From positions 1,803,590 to 1,867,589 of the forward strand of contig NZ_SJPR01000001.1 of assembly GCF_007859955.1 (NCBI RefSeq): a stretch of DNA of 64,000 nt, read 5' to 3'. Numbering within the stretch: position 1 is the first letter of the stretch; each line of letters opens with the position of its first letter. Under the pieces are notes generated by a model that ran no database searches, was not told where the DNA came from, and saw nothing but the letters and a program-made list of their open reading frames with translations. Shown piece after piece: positions 18,601 to 28,064 of this stretch. Source of the stretch: Botrimarina colliarenosi. Lineage in GTDB: Bacteria; Planctomycetota; Planctomycetia; Pirellulales; Lacipirellulaceae. A program made the translations under genes and the position numbers.

Positions 18601-18655
18601 GGGAGCTGGGGGTCAGTCGTCAGTGGCGATGTCTTTCGTGTTTGCTGTCGGACGA

Positions 18656-18851
18656 CTAGGTCGTACTGGCATTCCCGTGGCGACTCCGGCGCCCGATCTC
18701 TCTCCCCTTGATGGGGAGGGGTGCGGAACCCGGGCGCCCGACGCGCCCCCACCCCCACTTATCCGGGGAAGAAGTAGCCTCCCCACCAAGGGGGAGGGGG
18801 ATTAAGCGATTTCATCGCCATGGGCCGTCGCCATGGGAATGTAAACACGAC
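18656..18851. repeat. Nested palindromic element, family D copy 1
   Basis: Imperfect arms at 18656-18684 and 18827-18851 (pattern GTCGCCAYGGGAATG) enclose two smaller hairpins, each with CTCCCC/GGGGAG symmetry near 18700-18720 and 18778-18800. Related arms occur at 41925-41981. It fills most of the gap between the lipoprotein gene and the floA stop (18601-18881). Confidence 0.6.
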
Positions 18852-18881
18852 TGAACTACGGATCTCTGCCTGCCCATCTCG

Positions 18882-19889
18882 TCAGGACGGCGACCCGTTA
18901 TTCAGCGTCTCGAGCGTCCCCTTGCGGAAGGCCTCGGCCATGGCGCGGGGGACCTCGGCCTCGGCGGCGACGACCTGACCGCGCCGCAGGGCGACCTGGG
19001 CCTTCATCTCTTGCTCGCGAGCGATCGCGTCGGCGCGGCGCTTCTCGGCCATCGCCTGGGCCTTGCGGGTGTCGGCCTCGGCCTGGTCGGCCTGGAGCCG
19101 GGCGCCGATGTTCTCGCCGATGTCGATGTCGGCGATGTCGATCGAGACGATCTCAAACGCGGTGTGGGCGTCGAGGCCGCGCTCGAGCACCGCCTTGCTG
19201 ATCCGGTCGGGGTTCTCCATCACGGCGAACTGGTCGTTCGACGAACCGATCGCCGTGATGATCCCCTCGCCGACGCGGGCGATGATCGTGTCCTCCGTGG
19301 CGCCGCCGATCAGCTGCTTGAGGTTCGTCCGGACGGTGACCCGCGCGCGGACCTTCACCTCGACGCCGTTCTTGGCGACCGCGCTGAGGGTGCTCCTCGG
19401 CGACTTCTCCGGGTCGGGGCAGTCGATCACCTTCGGGTAGACGCTCGTCTTCACGGCGTCGAGGACGTCGCGCCCGGCGAGGTCGATCGCGGCGGCGCGG
19501 TCGAAGTCGAGGTCGATGTCGGCCCGGTGGGCGGCGATGATTGCGCTGATGACGCGGGGCACGTTGCCGCCGGCCAGGTAGTGCGCCTCGAGCCGTTTGG
19601 TTGTGATGCCGGTCGTGGGGTCTTGCCCCACGCCCGCCTGCATCGCCTGGATCCGCGCGTCGACAATCGTCTTGGCGTTGACCTGGCGGAGGCTCATGAA
19701 GACGAGGTCGAACGGGTTCATCGGCACGTTCGACATGAACGCCTGCAGCCAGATCCGCCCGTAGGTGAGGACGAAAAACGCCATCAGCAGGACGACGGCG
19801 ATGATGAACAGGCCGAGCAGCACGGCGACAAAGCCGTTGTTGGCGATCCCGGCGGCGAGCGGCAGAGAAGCGGCGTTTAGCGTAATCAT
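18882..19889 (-). CDS. floA: Flotillin-like protein FloA
   Basis: A 335-residue protein of the UPF0365/FloA family. It has an N-terminal membrane hairpin ([21 protein letters not shown]), then [32 protein letters not shown] and [21 protein letters not shown] (SPFH-like core), and a C-terminal EA-rich coiled coil with repeated [19 protein letters not shown]. FloA forms membrane microdomains that organise signalling and secretion proteins in Bacillus. The usual NfeD-type partner gene is not adjacent. The ATG at 19889 gives the expected family length. Confidence 0.93.
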   Translation of the reverse strand: MITLNAASLPLAAGIANNGFVAVLLGLFIIAVVLLMAFFVLTYGRIWLQAFMSNVPMNPFDLVFMSLRQVNAKTIVDARIQAMQAGVGQDPTTGITTKRLEAHYLAGGNVPRVISAIIAAHRADIDLDFDRAAAIDLAGRDVLDAVKTSVYPKVIDCPDPEKSPRSTLSAVAKNGVEVKVRARVTVRTNLKQLIGGATEDTIIARVGEGIITAIGSSNDQFAVMENPDRISKAVLERGLDAHTAFEIVSIDIADIDIGENIGARLQADQAEADTRKAQAMAEKRRADAIAREQEMKAQVALRRGQVVAAEAEVPRAMAEAFRKGTLETLNNGSPS

Positions 19890-20037
19890 CGAGCGACGGC
19901 TCCGGTCGGGGCGTTCAGCAACGGTGTGATTCTAACCGATTGGGGGCGGTTGTGCGGGCGCTCTCCGCTTACTTCGTGCGTGGCTCAAAAGGCTTCGTGC
20001 GCGGAGCCGGTCCCCACCCCCGAACAATCCAGCGACG

Positions 20038-21933
20038 CTAATCCAGCGGGGTTGGGCCGGGGAACTTTACCCGCCCGGGCCGGTCCTGGTAGTTCGCCAG
20101 CTCGCCGGCGATCTGGGCCGCCGCCCGGGCGCCGGCCGTGTCGGGGTCCGGGTCGGCCAGCTCGGGGGGCGCTTCGGGGCCTGCGTCCCGCTGCAGGTGC
20201 AGGGTCTGCGTCGGGAAGGCGAACGCCACGCCGACCGACTCCGCCAGCCGCAGGATGTCCGCCAGCAGACGGTGACGTTCGCGCAACTCGGTCGGCCAGT
20301 CCGGGACGTCGAAGAAGACGACCAGCAGCACATCGAGTGAGCTGGGGCCGAAGTCATTGAAGTAGGCCGCGTAGAAGTCTTTCCGCGTGTGGGGGTGGCG
20401 GCGGATCAGCTCACGGATCCCTTCGCAGAAGGCCTCGATCCGTTCGGGGGACGTGCCGTACTCCAGCCCGAGCTTGGAGAGGTAACGTCGGTACTTGCGG
20501 CGTCCCCAGTTGTCGACGCTCGACGAGGCCAGCTTGCTGTTGGGGAGCGTCACCTCCGAGTCGAGCGGCGTTCGGATCCGCGTGCTGCGGAACCCGAGGG
20601 ACTCGACGGAGCCCTCCACGGTGTCGATCTTCACATAGTCGCCGACCTCGAAAGGCCGGTCGAAGAGCAGCGTGATCGATCCGACGAAGTTCGACAGCGT
20701 CTCCTGGCTCGCCAGGGCGATCGCGATGCCGCCGATCCCGAGGCCGCCGATCAGCGTCGCCGGGAGCTTGTCGTTGAACACCGCCACCGTGGCGACGACA
20801 CCGGCGAGCCCAATGAGGATTTTGGCGGTTGAGGTCGCCAGCGGGATAAAGAGGTCGTCAAACCGGCGATTGCTCCGCTTGGCGCGGCGGGCGAAGTAGC
20901 CCGCCACCAGTTCGATCACCCGGAACAGCGCCAGCACCGCGGCGATGATCGTGACGATCACCAACACCGTGAGCAAAATGCTGGTGACGTCGGACGGGAG
21001 CTCGATCATCCGCGCCCCGAGGGCCCAGACCGCCGCATGCACCAGCCGCCCCACCGGGCGCCAGACCTTGACGGTGGAATCGTTGACGTCGTCGACGTCG
21101 GGGTCGATGCGGTGCAGCACCCGGTCACCGATCGTCGTCAGCACGGTGCGCGTCAGTAGCTCTGCAATGCGACCCAGCGGCAGGAGCAACAGCAGCAACA
21201 GCCACTGATAGCTCGGGAGCAAGAAGTGGGTCGTCCGCCAGCTCTGGGGGAACTGCTGCCGCAGCCAGTGGCCGGTGGTCGCCGTCGGTTCGCCGACGGC
21301 TTCCGCTTCACCCGGCGGGGCGGTCGCGGCGCGGCGGTCGGCGAGCTCCTCGATCTGCGGCTCGAGCTGCTCGTAGAGCGTGTCGATCTGGGCGACCGTC
21401 TCGGCGCTGAATCGCCAATGCTTCTGCTCGTCGCGGGCGATCGTGATCGCCTGGGCTTCGGGCTTGGGGTACTTGAGCCACTCCGACAGCGGCCACGGTT
21501 CGGGGTAATCGGGGTCGTCGGGCGCCTTACTGAAATCGAGCTCGGTCGAGGGCGATTCCCAAAAGGCGAGGTCCTCGCCATCTCCCTTGTTGGGGGGATC
21601 GCCGAGCACCGGGGCCAAGCGGTAGAGCTTGTAGGCGAGGTCGGCGCCCCGGCTCCCCGCGGCCACAGCGCTGAGGCCCGACAGGTTGAGCAGCTTGGCG
21701 GCGTCCGATTTTTCATCGGCACGCATCCGGGTGACGAACGTCTCGAGCACCTCCCGCGGGCTCCGCATCTCGGCGGGGACCTCGGGCGGGGGCGTTTCGG
21801 CCTCGGTCTTGGCGGGGTCGGCGGCGGGGGCGGCCGTCAGGTCGGCCCGCGCGGGGGCGAACGAGATCAGCACGAACGCCGCCAGCAAAGGGAGCGGCAA
21901 GAGGCAGCGGCACGGCGGAAAGGGTCGAAACAT
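20038..21933 (-). CDS. MscS-family mechanosensitive channel
   Basis: 631 residues from ATG 21933 (MFRPFPPCRC, followed by a signal sequence ending near APARA). The 145 residues upstream in frame are low-complexity and cross the divergent DUF1559 promoter region. An extended periplasmic domain of about 200 residues precedes several transmembrane helices. The pore-lining helix and beta domain of MscS follow, with GLGIGGIAIALASQETLSNFVGSI, DRPFEVGDYVKID, GSVESLGFRSTRIRT and VTLPNSKLASSSVDN. The protein releases solutes under hypo-osmotic shock. The long periplasmic part suggests an MscK- or YnaI-like relative with extra gating control. Confidence 0.9.
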   Translation of the reverse strand: MFRPFPPCRCLLPLPLLAAFVLISFAPARADLTAAPAADPAKTEAETPPPEVPAEMRSPREVLETFVTRMRADEKSDAAKLLNLSGLSAVAAGSRGADLAYKLYRLAPVLGDPPNKGDGEDLAFWESPSTELDFSKAPDDPDYPEPWPLSEWLKYPKPEAQAITIARDEQKHWRFSAETVAQIDTLYEQLEPQIEELADRRAATAPPGEAEAVGEPTATTGHWLRQQFPQSWRTTHFLLPSYQWLLLLLLLPLGRIAELLTRTVLTTIGDRVLHRIDPDVDDVNDSTVKVWRPVGRLVHAAVWALGARMIELPSDVTSILLTVLVIVTIIAAVLALFRVIELVAGYFARRAKRSNRRFDDLFIPLATSTAKILIGLAGVVATVAVFNDKLPATLIGGLGIGGIAIALASQETLSNFVGSITLLFDRPFEVGDYVKIDTVEGSVESLGFRSTRIRTPLDSEVTLPNSKLASSSVDNWGRRKYRRYLSKLGLEYGTSPERIEAFCEGIRELIRRHPHTRKDFYAAYFNDFGPSSLDVLLVVFFDVPDWPTELRERHRLLADILRLAESVGVAFAFPTQTLHLQRDAGPEAPPELADPDPDTAGARAAAQIAGELANYQDRPGRVKFPGPTPLD

Positions 21934-22150
21934 GGGGCTTCTGGCGGGCGTGACGGGGCGGCAAGCGGGGGCCGCGGCGAGTTTGCTGGCTTTTTTTGTG
22001 CAGTTCGGCGATACTTTATCGTGCCCGCCGGCAAGCGATCGGCAAAGGGCGGCGTCGCCCCACGGGGTTCCACAAGGGGCCCCGGTCGCGACGCAGTAGG
22101 GGCACACTCCTCCGCAAAAAGGGGCCCTCGGAACAGGGGTCGAGACGATT

Positions 22151-23353
22151 ATGAAGACGCCATTTTCTCGGGGGACGGCCCGCCGTCGCCTCACTCCGCT
22201 CGGCTCGGCCCCCGCGACGGGCTTCACCCTCGTCGAACTGCTGGTCGTGATCACGATCATCGGCATGCTGATGGCGCTGCTGATCCCCGCGGTCGGCGCG
22301 GTGCGCGCAAACGCCCGCAAGGCGCAGTGCCTCAACAACATGAAGCAGACCGGCACGGCGATCGTCAACTACGCCGGCTCGAAGCAGCGGTATCCGGGCT
22401 ACGTCCAGCCAATGCAGCGGAATGACAAGTCGTACCTGACGGTCGACGTCGGGGCGATCACGAACTCGCGGCTCAGCAATGCGAACGGCATCGCCCAGGC
22501 GTCACAGCCGCTGGCTTCGCTAATCAGCTGGGCGGCCGTCATCCAGCCGCAGATGGGCCGCAACGACCTCTACGACACGTTTGTCGATGGAAGCATCGTG
22601 GGGACCGGGAACGCCCGCGCCCAGATCCGCCCGCAAGAGATCCTCATCTGCCCGTCCGACACCGACCTGTCGTCGCTCCCCGACGCGGCGGGGCTGTCGT
22701 ACGTGGTGAACTCGGGCGCGTGGGATTACAGCGGCACGTCCTCCCCCTCGCAGTTCCTGGGCCGTGACCCCTCGACCGGCAAGGCGGTCCCGAACCAGGG
22801 CGACACCAAAGAGAACGGCCTTTGCCATAACCAGACGCTCGGCAGCGTCCGCGTCCGCGACGGCAAGATCGACGACGGCGCCGACTACACCGTCATGCTC
22901 GCGGAAAACATCCACAAGGACACCGACGTCCCGAACTACACCTGGGTCGGCGTCGGCGGCGATCCGACGACCAACTCGCTCCACCTCGCCGAGCAAGTCT
23001 TCGGCATGGTGTGGGTGGTGAACACCGAGCCGGTCACGAGCTTCGTCCAGGCGCCGTTCAGCCGTGAGGACCTGCGGCTCGACGACCCGTCGCTGGGAAC
23101 TCCGATCGTTGGCTATCCCTCCGAGAGCCCGTTCTACGCCCGCCCGTCGAGCGGTCACGCCGGCGGCGGCATCAACATCATTATGGCGAGCGGCTCCGGT
23201 CGATCGATCGATCCGGACATCGACTACGTCGTCTGGCAGCAGTTGATGACCACCAAGGGGAGCAAGTGCGTCGATCCGGTCGATCACACGATCACGACGG
23301 GAGCCATCAACGACTTCCGCACCGCGGCGCCGCTTTCGTCGACTGATTTCTGA
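22151..23353 (+). CDS. DUF1559 pseudopilin-like protein
   Basis: A 400-residue planctomycete-type DUF1559 protein. The N-terminus has the type IV pilin/type II secretion cleavage motif and helix, [20 protein letters not shown] at about residues 24-43, preceded by a basic leader. The family motif continues as [13 protein letters not shown]. The C-terminal globular domain is typical in size. Such proteins are hugely expanded in Planctomycetes. They are presumed to be prepilin-peptidase-processed surface or pseudopilus components, but their exact role is not known. The ATG at 22151 gives a leader of about 23 residues. Confidence 0.9.
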   Translation: MKTPFSRGTARRRLTPLGSAPATGFTLVELLVVITIIGMLMALLIPAVGAVRANARKAQCLNNMKQTGTAIVNYAGSKQRYPGYVQPMQRNDKSYLTVDVGAITNSRLSNANGIAQASQPLASLISWAAVIQPQMGRNDLYDTFVDGSIVGTGNARAQIRPQEILICPSDTDLSSLPDAAGLSYVVNSGAWDYSGTSSPSQFLGRDPSTGKAVPNQGDTKENGLCHNQTLGSVRVRDGKIDDGADYTVMLAENIHKDTDVPNYTWVGVGGDPTTNSLHLAEQVFGMVWVVNTEPVTSFVQAPFSREDLRLDDPSLGTPIVGYPSESPFYARPSSGHAGGGINIIMASGSGRSIDPDIDYVVWQQLMTTKGSKCVDPVDHTITTGAINDFRTAAPLSSTDF

Positions 23354-23375
23354 TTCTGAACGCCTGGTGAGGGTT

Positions 23376-23444
23376 CACCCGCGGCTAGCGCCGACGGCTC
23401 AAAAACGCATCACGGGCTTGAGCCGTCGGCGCTAGCCGCGGGTG
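23376..23444. repeat. Palindromic repeat, family A copy 2
   Basis: Perfect 27-bp arms at 23376-23402 and 23418-23444, 15-nt loop. The same GGCTAGCGCC...CGGCTCA core as copy 1, and the same loop length. It lies between the DUF1559 stop and the smpB start. Confidence 0.9.
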
Positions 23445-23500
23445 GCGCCACCAACGGCGACGCCTCCAAGCCGCTCCCCCCCAACGAGACGCTTCTCAAC

Positions 23501-23989
23501 TTGGCCAAGAACAAAAAGACGCCGGCCAAGGGGGACAACCCCAACGAGAAGACGATCGCCACCAACCGCAAGGCGCGGTTCGAGTACGAGGTGCTCGACC
23601 ACCTCGAGTGTGGCGTCGTCCTCGTGGGGAGCGAGGTGAAAAGCCTCCGCGACGGCAAGATGTCGCTCGACGAGTCCTACGCCCGCATGGACAAGGGCGA
23701 GGTCTGGCTCGTCGGCTGCAACATCGAAGAGTACCGCAACGCCACGCACGTCCAGCACGAGCCCAAACGGCGTCGCAAGCTGTTGATGCACCGCCGCGAG
23801 ATCAAGAAGTTCGCCGCCCGCGCGTATGAGAAGAACCTCACGCTGGTGCCGCTAAAGATGTACTTCAAAGGGGGCCGGGCCAAGCTGCTACTAGGCCTCT
23901 GCCGCGGCAAGAAGACGTACGACAAGCGCGAGTCGATGAAGCAGAAGACCGCCAAGCGCGACATGGACCGCGCCCTCCGCGGCCGCTGA
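23501..23989 (+). CDS. smpB: SsrA-binding protein SmpB
   Basis: A 162-residue SmpB. Family motifs in order are ATNRKARFEYEVLD, GVVLVGSEVKSLRDGKMSL, EYRNATHVQHEPKRRRKLLMH and LVPLKMYFKGGRAKLLLGLCRGKK, with the basic C-terminal tail ending in KRDMDRALRGR. SmpB delivers tmRNA to stalled ribosomes for trans-translation. The start is TTG at 23501: no ATG or GTG in the same frame lies between the preceding stop and the conserved core. No tmRNA gene was recognised in this window. Confidence 0.95.
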   Translation: MAKNKKTPAKGDNPNEKTIATNRKARFEYEVLDHLECGVVLVGSEVKSLRDGKMSLDESYARMDKGEVWLVGCNIEEYRNATHVQHEPKRRRKLLMHRREIKKFAARAYEKNLTLVPLKMYFKGGRAKLLLGLCRGKKTYDKRESMKQKTAKRDMDRALRGR

Positions 23990-24035
23990 GTCGCTCTCTC
24001 GATTTATCCGTGAGAGGGACCTCTAAGGTGCTGAC

Positions 24036-24122
24036 TGTGGGAGGGGTCTCCAGACCCCGATGACGCGCTCGTTACCGTTGCGGCTGGCGAACCGCAATCG
24101 GGGTCGGGAGACCCCTCCCACA
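24036..24122. repeat. 87-bp palindromic repeat, family B copy 1
   Basis: 26-bp arms at 24036-24061 and 24097-24122 with one mismatch. Arm pattern TGTGGGAGGGGTCTCC then GACCCCGAT. The interior GACGCGCTCGTTACC is shared with copy 2, 190 bp downstream. Confidence 0.92.
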
Positions 24123-24161
24123 ACAATCACCCTTCCTTTCCCACAACAATCGCCCTTCCTT

Positions 24162-24222
24162 GACGGGATTTACAGGATCAACGGGATGAAAAACAAATCC
24201 TGTGAATCCTGTTGATCCCGTC
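24162..24222. repeat. Palindromic repeat built of CAGGAT-type units, family C
   Basis: An imperfect inverted repeat based on GGATTTACAGGAT / ATCCTGTTGATCC units with an A-rich centre. Motifs of this type occur between genes in many unrelated bacteria. It is preceded by a short direct duplication of CCCACAACAATC at about 24117-24160. Confidence 0.75.
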
Positions 24223-24225
24223 TAC

Positions 24226-24312
24226 TGTGGGAGGGGTCTCCCGACCCCGATGACGCGCTCGTTACCGTTGCGGCTGGCGATCCGTAATCGGGGTCGGGAG
24301 ACCCCTCCCACA
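24226..24312. repeat. 87-bp palindromic repeat, family B copy 2
   Basis: Perfect 26-bp arms at 24226-24251 and 24287-24312, nearly identical to copy 1 including the interior. The whole 23990-24362 gap between the convergent smpB and ThuA/DUF1080 genes consists of these repeats; I see no gene there. Confidence 0.92.
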
Positions 24313-24362
24313 ACACTGGCCACGCCATCGGCGTCGCAATCTCTCCCAGAAAAATGGGGCGT

Positions 24363-25847
24363 TTACTCGGCTTCCGCCGCCGCTTCCGCCAGCTGTTGCT
24401 CGGCCGCGGAGAGCTCGGGGTTCGGAGTGGCGTCGCCCGGCTCGACGCCCAGCAGCCACTTCACGCCGCCGATGAGCGACTCCTGGTACGTCGGGTTGGT
24501 CCAGACGTCTTCGCGGTGCCCCAGGCTCATGTGCACGACGCGGCCCTTGCCGTAGTCCTTGACCCACAGGATGGGGACGTGCCGCGGCTTCTTGAGCCCG
24601 GTCCGCTCCATGTCGAGCGACATCAGCACCCGCACCTTTTCGGGCTGCCAGTTCTTGAACTGGTAGATCTCTTCCTTTAGAGCGATCCGCGTCCCGGCGG
24701 GTCCCCACGGCTTCACGGCCGGGTGGTCGTCGGCGTGGGTCTTGAGGACGACGTCGGTGTCGGCGGTCCACGGGTGGCCGTCGAAGGTGCCGCCGATCAT
24801 GTCCCAGTACGGCTCGTAGTCGGCGTAGGTGTCGGCCCCGGCGTGGACGCCGAGGAAGCCGTGCCCCTGCTCCGCCAGCCAGGTATTGAGGAACCACTCG
24901 CGCGTCGCGACGGGGATCGGCAGTTCGCCCGTCGTGAAGAAGGCGACCACGTCGTAGTTCTTGAGCAACTCGGGCGTGAAATCGGCTTCGACGTCCTGCG
25001 TGCAGTCGACGCGGAACGCCCCGCTGCGGAGGCCCAGTTCCTGCATTACCTGTTCGCTGTGCGACAGCTCGTGCGGCTGGCGGGTTACGGTCGAGTGCTT
25101 GAAGCCGGCGCTCTGGGTGACGAACAGCATCCGCTTGGGCGAGTCGTTGGCTGAGACGGCGACGCCGAGCGGCTTGATCCGCAGGTTGCGGTACCAGACG
25201 CGCGAGCCGTGGTCCTGTAGCGCAATATGGCCCGAGGTGAGCGTCGCGAACTTCTTCCAGGCGGCGAACTTGCTGCCGGCGACCCGTTCGTTCCACTCGT
25301 CCGAGCCGATCGTGGCCGAGACGACCTTCTGGCCGTTGATCCAGTGCTCGACGGCGCCGTCACGCAAGACGATGCGGCCGGTGTTCCACTCGCCGGCCGG
25401 CTTCGACGCGTCGAGCGGCGCCGGGTAGAGGTCGTACAGCGCCGCCGGCCCGACCTTCGGCGTCACGCCCGAGTACTTGGGGTCGAGCACCTGGTACTCG
25501 GGACCGGTCTCGTAGGTGTTGGGCTCGGACTCGCCGGCCCGGTAGATGACGCCGCTGTTGCCCCCCGGGGCGATTTTGAACTCGAACTCCAACTCGAAGT
25601 CGGCGTACTTCTGGCGGGTGACGAGATCGCCCCCGGAGCCATCGAGCGTCAACACACCGTCGGTGAGACTCCAGGACGCAGGGGGCGTATCGCTCTGGTA
25701 GCCGCGCCAGAGGGTCGCCAAGTCGTCGCCGCCGGTGAGATCGGTCCAGCCGCCATCGGCGAAGGCGGTGGGGCCAAGCGCGATGAACGTGGCTGCGCAA
25801 AACAGTGCGAAGACTGCGCTTAATTTCCGACAGGGAGGAAGCGTCAT
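24363..25847 (-). CDS. Exported DUF1080-ThuA two-domain protein
   Basis: About 494 residues from ATG 25847 (25859 also possible). A signal peptide ends near PTAFA. Residues about 35-230 are a DUF1080/3-keto-disaccharide hydrolase concanavalin-like domain (FEFKIAPGGNSGVIYRA, VEHWINGQKVVSA). Residues about 240-465 are a ThuA domain (MLFVTQSAGFKHSTVTR, VAFFTTGELPI, FLGVHAGADTYADYEPYWDMIGG, PILWVKDYGKGRVVHMSLGH). Both families act in 3-keto-sugar and disaccharide metabolism, so a periplasmic sugar-processing role is likely. The last 30 residues are an Ala/Glu-rich helix. Confidence 0.9.
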   Translation of the reverse strand: MTLPPCRKLSAVFALFCAATFIALGPTAFADGGWTDLTGGDDLATLWRGYQSDTPPASWSLTDGVLTLDGSGGDLVTRQKYADFELEFEFKIAPGGNSGVIYRAGESEPNTYETGPEYQVLDPKYSGVTPKVGPAALYDLYPAPLDASKPAGEWNTGRIVLRDGAVEHWINGQKVVSATIGSDEWNERVAGSKFAAWKKFATLTSGHIALQDHGSRVWYRNLRIKPLGVAVSANDSPKRMLFVTQSAGFKHSTVTRQPHELSHSEQVMQELGLRSGAFRVDCTQDVEADFTPELLKNYDVVAFFTTGELPIPVATREWFLNTWLAEQGHGFLGVHAGADTYADYEPYWDMIGGTFDGHPWTADTDVVLKTHADDHPAVKPWGPAGTRIALKEEIYQFKNWQPEKVRVLMSLDMERTGLKKPRHVPILWVKDYGKGRVVHMSLGHREDVWTNPTYQESLIGGVKWLLGVEPGDATPNPELSAAEQQLAEAAAEAE

Positions 25848-25959
25848 GGCGGCGTTCACGTCAGAATGGAAAATGGAGAGGCATCGGCGGGGTCAGTATG
25901 ACCTTGCCGCTGGGTCGGCGACAACTCGGGCCGCCCCCCTAGCTACGGAACAGGACGTG

Positions 25960-26994
25960 ATGCGCTACGAGAAAGTTTTGACTTTGGCCTTGGCTTCCAT
26001 GGGCCTGCTTGTCGGCGCCCGCGCCGAGGCGGGTCTCTTGGGGGTCGACGTCTCCAAGTGGCAGGGCTATGTCAATTGGAACGCCATGGAGAGCAGCGGG
26101 GTCGATTTCGCCTTCGCCCGGGCGACCAGGGGCAACGATTACGACGACGAGTACTTCGTTCGAAACATGAACGGCGCGCGGGCGGCCGGGATCCCGATCG
26201 GGCCCTACCACTACAGCCAACCCGCCACCTCGATGAACGCCTACTCGGACCCGGTGAAGCAGGACGCCATCAACGAGGCTAACGACTTCGTCGACGCCAT
26301 CCAGCCGTTCTATGAGCAGTATCCGGGCTCCTATCTCCGGCCCGTGCTCGATGTCGAAGAACTCCCCACCAGCGCCGAGGTCGATACCGTCTCCGAACAG
26401 AAAACCTACCTGTCGGCTTGGGTCAAGGATTTCAATAGCGTCGTGCAGGAGCGGCTCGGGCTCGATGTGATCATCTATTGCAACAGCAACTACGCGAGGA
26501 ACTACCTGACGTCGGACTTGTCGTCGTTCGACCTCTGGATCGCACGCTGGACCTACACGACTTCGAGCAGGCCGACCGCCGCCAACCTCGGCATCTGGGA
26601 CAGCTGGGATTTCTGGCAGTTCAGCGACAGCGAGACGATCGGCGGCGAGTCGCCGGTCGACGGTGACTATTTCGACGGCACCGTCGATGACCTGCAAGCG
26701 TTCATCGTCGGGGCGGGTCCCCTTGAGGGGGACTACAACAACGATGGCTTCGTCGACGCCGCCGACTACACCATGTGGCGTGATTCGTACCTGGCGTTCG
26801 GCGACTGGCCCGCCGACGGCAACGGCAACAGCGTCGTCGAGCAGGGCGACTACGATCTGTGGTCCGCCAACTACGGCGAGGCGGCCCCCCCCTCGGCGAC
26901 GGCTGTCCCCGAGCCGGTCTGCGTGTTGCTGCTGGCGGTTGGCCTCGCGTCGCTAGCCTCGCCACATCGTCAGGTCTCCGGCCACCATCGTTAG
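25960..26994 (+). CDS. Secreted GH25 lysozyme with dockerin-like motif and PEP-CTERM tail, copy 1
   Basis: 344 residues from ATG 25960, which gives a signal peptide ending near RAEAG; the ORF upstream is spurious. GH25 motifs are GVDVSKWQG (first catalytic Asp), PVLDVEELP (the DxE pair) and DFWQFSD. GH25 enzymes cleave the beta-1,4 bond of peptidoglycan. After residue about 250 comes a dockerin/EF-hand-like repeat (DYNNDGFVDAADYTMWRDSY, GNGNSVVEQGDYDLWSANYG). The end is VPEP, a hydrophobic helix and basic residues, that is, a PEP-CTERM sorting signal. The protein should be surface-anchored or released. It is followed 56 bp later by a paralogue. Confidence 0.9.
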   Translation: MRYEKVLTLALASMGLLVGARAEAGLLGVDVSKWQGYVNWNAMESSGVDFAFARATRGNDYDDEYFVRNMNGARAAGIPIGPYHYSQPATSMNAYSDPVKQDAINEANDFVDAIQPFYEQYPGSYLRPVLDVEELPTSAEVDTVSEQKTYLSAWVKDFNSVVQERLGLDVIIYCNSNYARNYLTSDLSSFDLWIARWTYTTSSRPTAANLGIWDSWDFWQFSDSETIGGESPVDGDYFDGTVDDLQAFIVGAGPLEGDYNNDGFVDAADYTMWRDSYLAFGDWPADGNGNSVVEQGDYDLWSANYGEAAPPSATAVPEPVCVLLLAVGLASLASPHRQVSGHHR

Positions 26995-27050
26995 GTCTCC
27001 GACCACCAAGTCGCTTCGGAATATCCCCACCTCTACTGGAATAGGGAAGC

Positions 27051-28064
27051 ATGCGCTGCTGGGCTTTTTTCTTCGTTGGCCTCGTCTCGGCCACGCTGAT
27101 GGCGCCGGCGGCGTCGGCCGATTTGCTCGGCATCGACGTCTCGAAGTGGCAGGCTTCGGTCAATTGGAATGCGATGGCCAATGCGGGCGTCGACTTCGGA
27201 TTCGCACGGGCGACTATCGGGACCAACGATAACGACGAGTACTTCGCGCAGAACATGAACGGCGCCCGAGCGGCCGGGATCCCAATTGGGCCCTACCACT
27301 ACGCCCACCCCGAATCGTTCATGAACCCGCTCTCCGCCCCGGTGAAGCAGGACGCTGTCAACGAGGCGAATGACTTCGTCGATCGGATCAAGCCGTACTA
27401 CGACAACTACCCGGGAAGCTATCTGCGGCCCGTCCTGGATGTCGAGGAGCTGCCGTCCAACACCGAAGTCAACACGACGGCGGAACAACGGACCTATCTC
27501 TCCGCCTGGATCAAGGACTTCAACAACGTGGTCCAAGACCGGCTGGGGGTCGATGTCATCCTCTACAGCAACGGCTACTACGCCAGCACGTTCTACACGC
27601 CCGACCTCGCGGCGTTCGACCTCTGGTTCGCCAAGCCGACCGGCAGCCCGAACTCGTCCCCCCCGACTTCCAGCAATATGGGCATCTGGAACGACTGGGT
27701 TTTCTGGCAGTACAGCTGGACGGGCAACGTCGGCGGGGAGAACCCCCTCGACCTCAACACTTTCCGCGGCACGGAGGCCGACCTCAACGCCTACCTAGTC
27801 GGCTACGAAGAGCCGGTGACCGGCGACTACAACGGCGACGGGGTCGTCAACGCGGCCGACTACACGGTGTGGCGGGACACCTACCTGGCTTTCGGCGCCT
27901 GGCCGGCCGATGGCAACAGCAACGGCGTCGTCGACCTGGGCGACTACGACCTGTGGGCCGCCGACTACGGCAAGCAGGTCGCCACGGCCGTCGGCGTGCC
28001 CGAGCCGCTCTCCCTTATGCTACTGACGGTGGGACTCGCCACCGCGGCGTCGCACCGCCGCTAG
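27051..28064 (+). CDS. Secreted GH25 lysozyme with dockerin-like motif and PEP-CTERM tail, copy 2
   Basis: 337 residues with the same architecture as its upstream neighbour: signal ([21 protein letters not shown]), GH25 with GIDVSKWQA and PVLDVEELP, dockerin-like repeat ([39 protein letters not shown]), then [15 protein letters not shown] and a short basic end. The two enzymes are clearly tandem duplicates that have since diverged. The catalytic acids are conserved in both. The last 45 bp overlap the 3' end of the convergent PEP-CTERM gene, so the sorting helices of the two proteins are encoded on opposite strands of the same DNA. Confidence 0.9.
   Translation: MRCWAFFFVGLVSATLMAPAASADLLGIDVSKWQASVNWNAMANAGVDFGFARATIGTNDNDEYFAQNMNGARAAGIPIGPYHYAHPESFMNPLSAPVKQDAVNEANDFVDRIKPYYDNYPGSYLRPVLDVEELPSNTEVNTTAEQRTYLSAWIKDFNNVVQDRLGVDVILYSNGYYASTFYTPDLAAFDLWFAKPTGSPNSSPPTSSNMGIWNDWVFWQYSWTGNVGGENPLDLNTFRGTEADLNAYLVGYEEPVTGDYNGDGVVNAADYTVWRDTYLAFGAWPADGNSNGVVDLGDYDLWAADYGKQVATAVGVPEPLSLMLLTVGLATAASHRR

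Noticed and set aside
24036..24312. Two spaced direct copies, considered as a CRISPR-like array
   Set aside because: Units are 87-bp palindromes with a 103-bp spacer containing another repeat; there are no regular short spacers and no cas genes.
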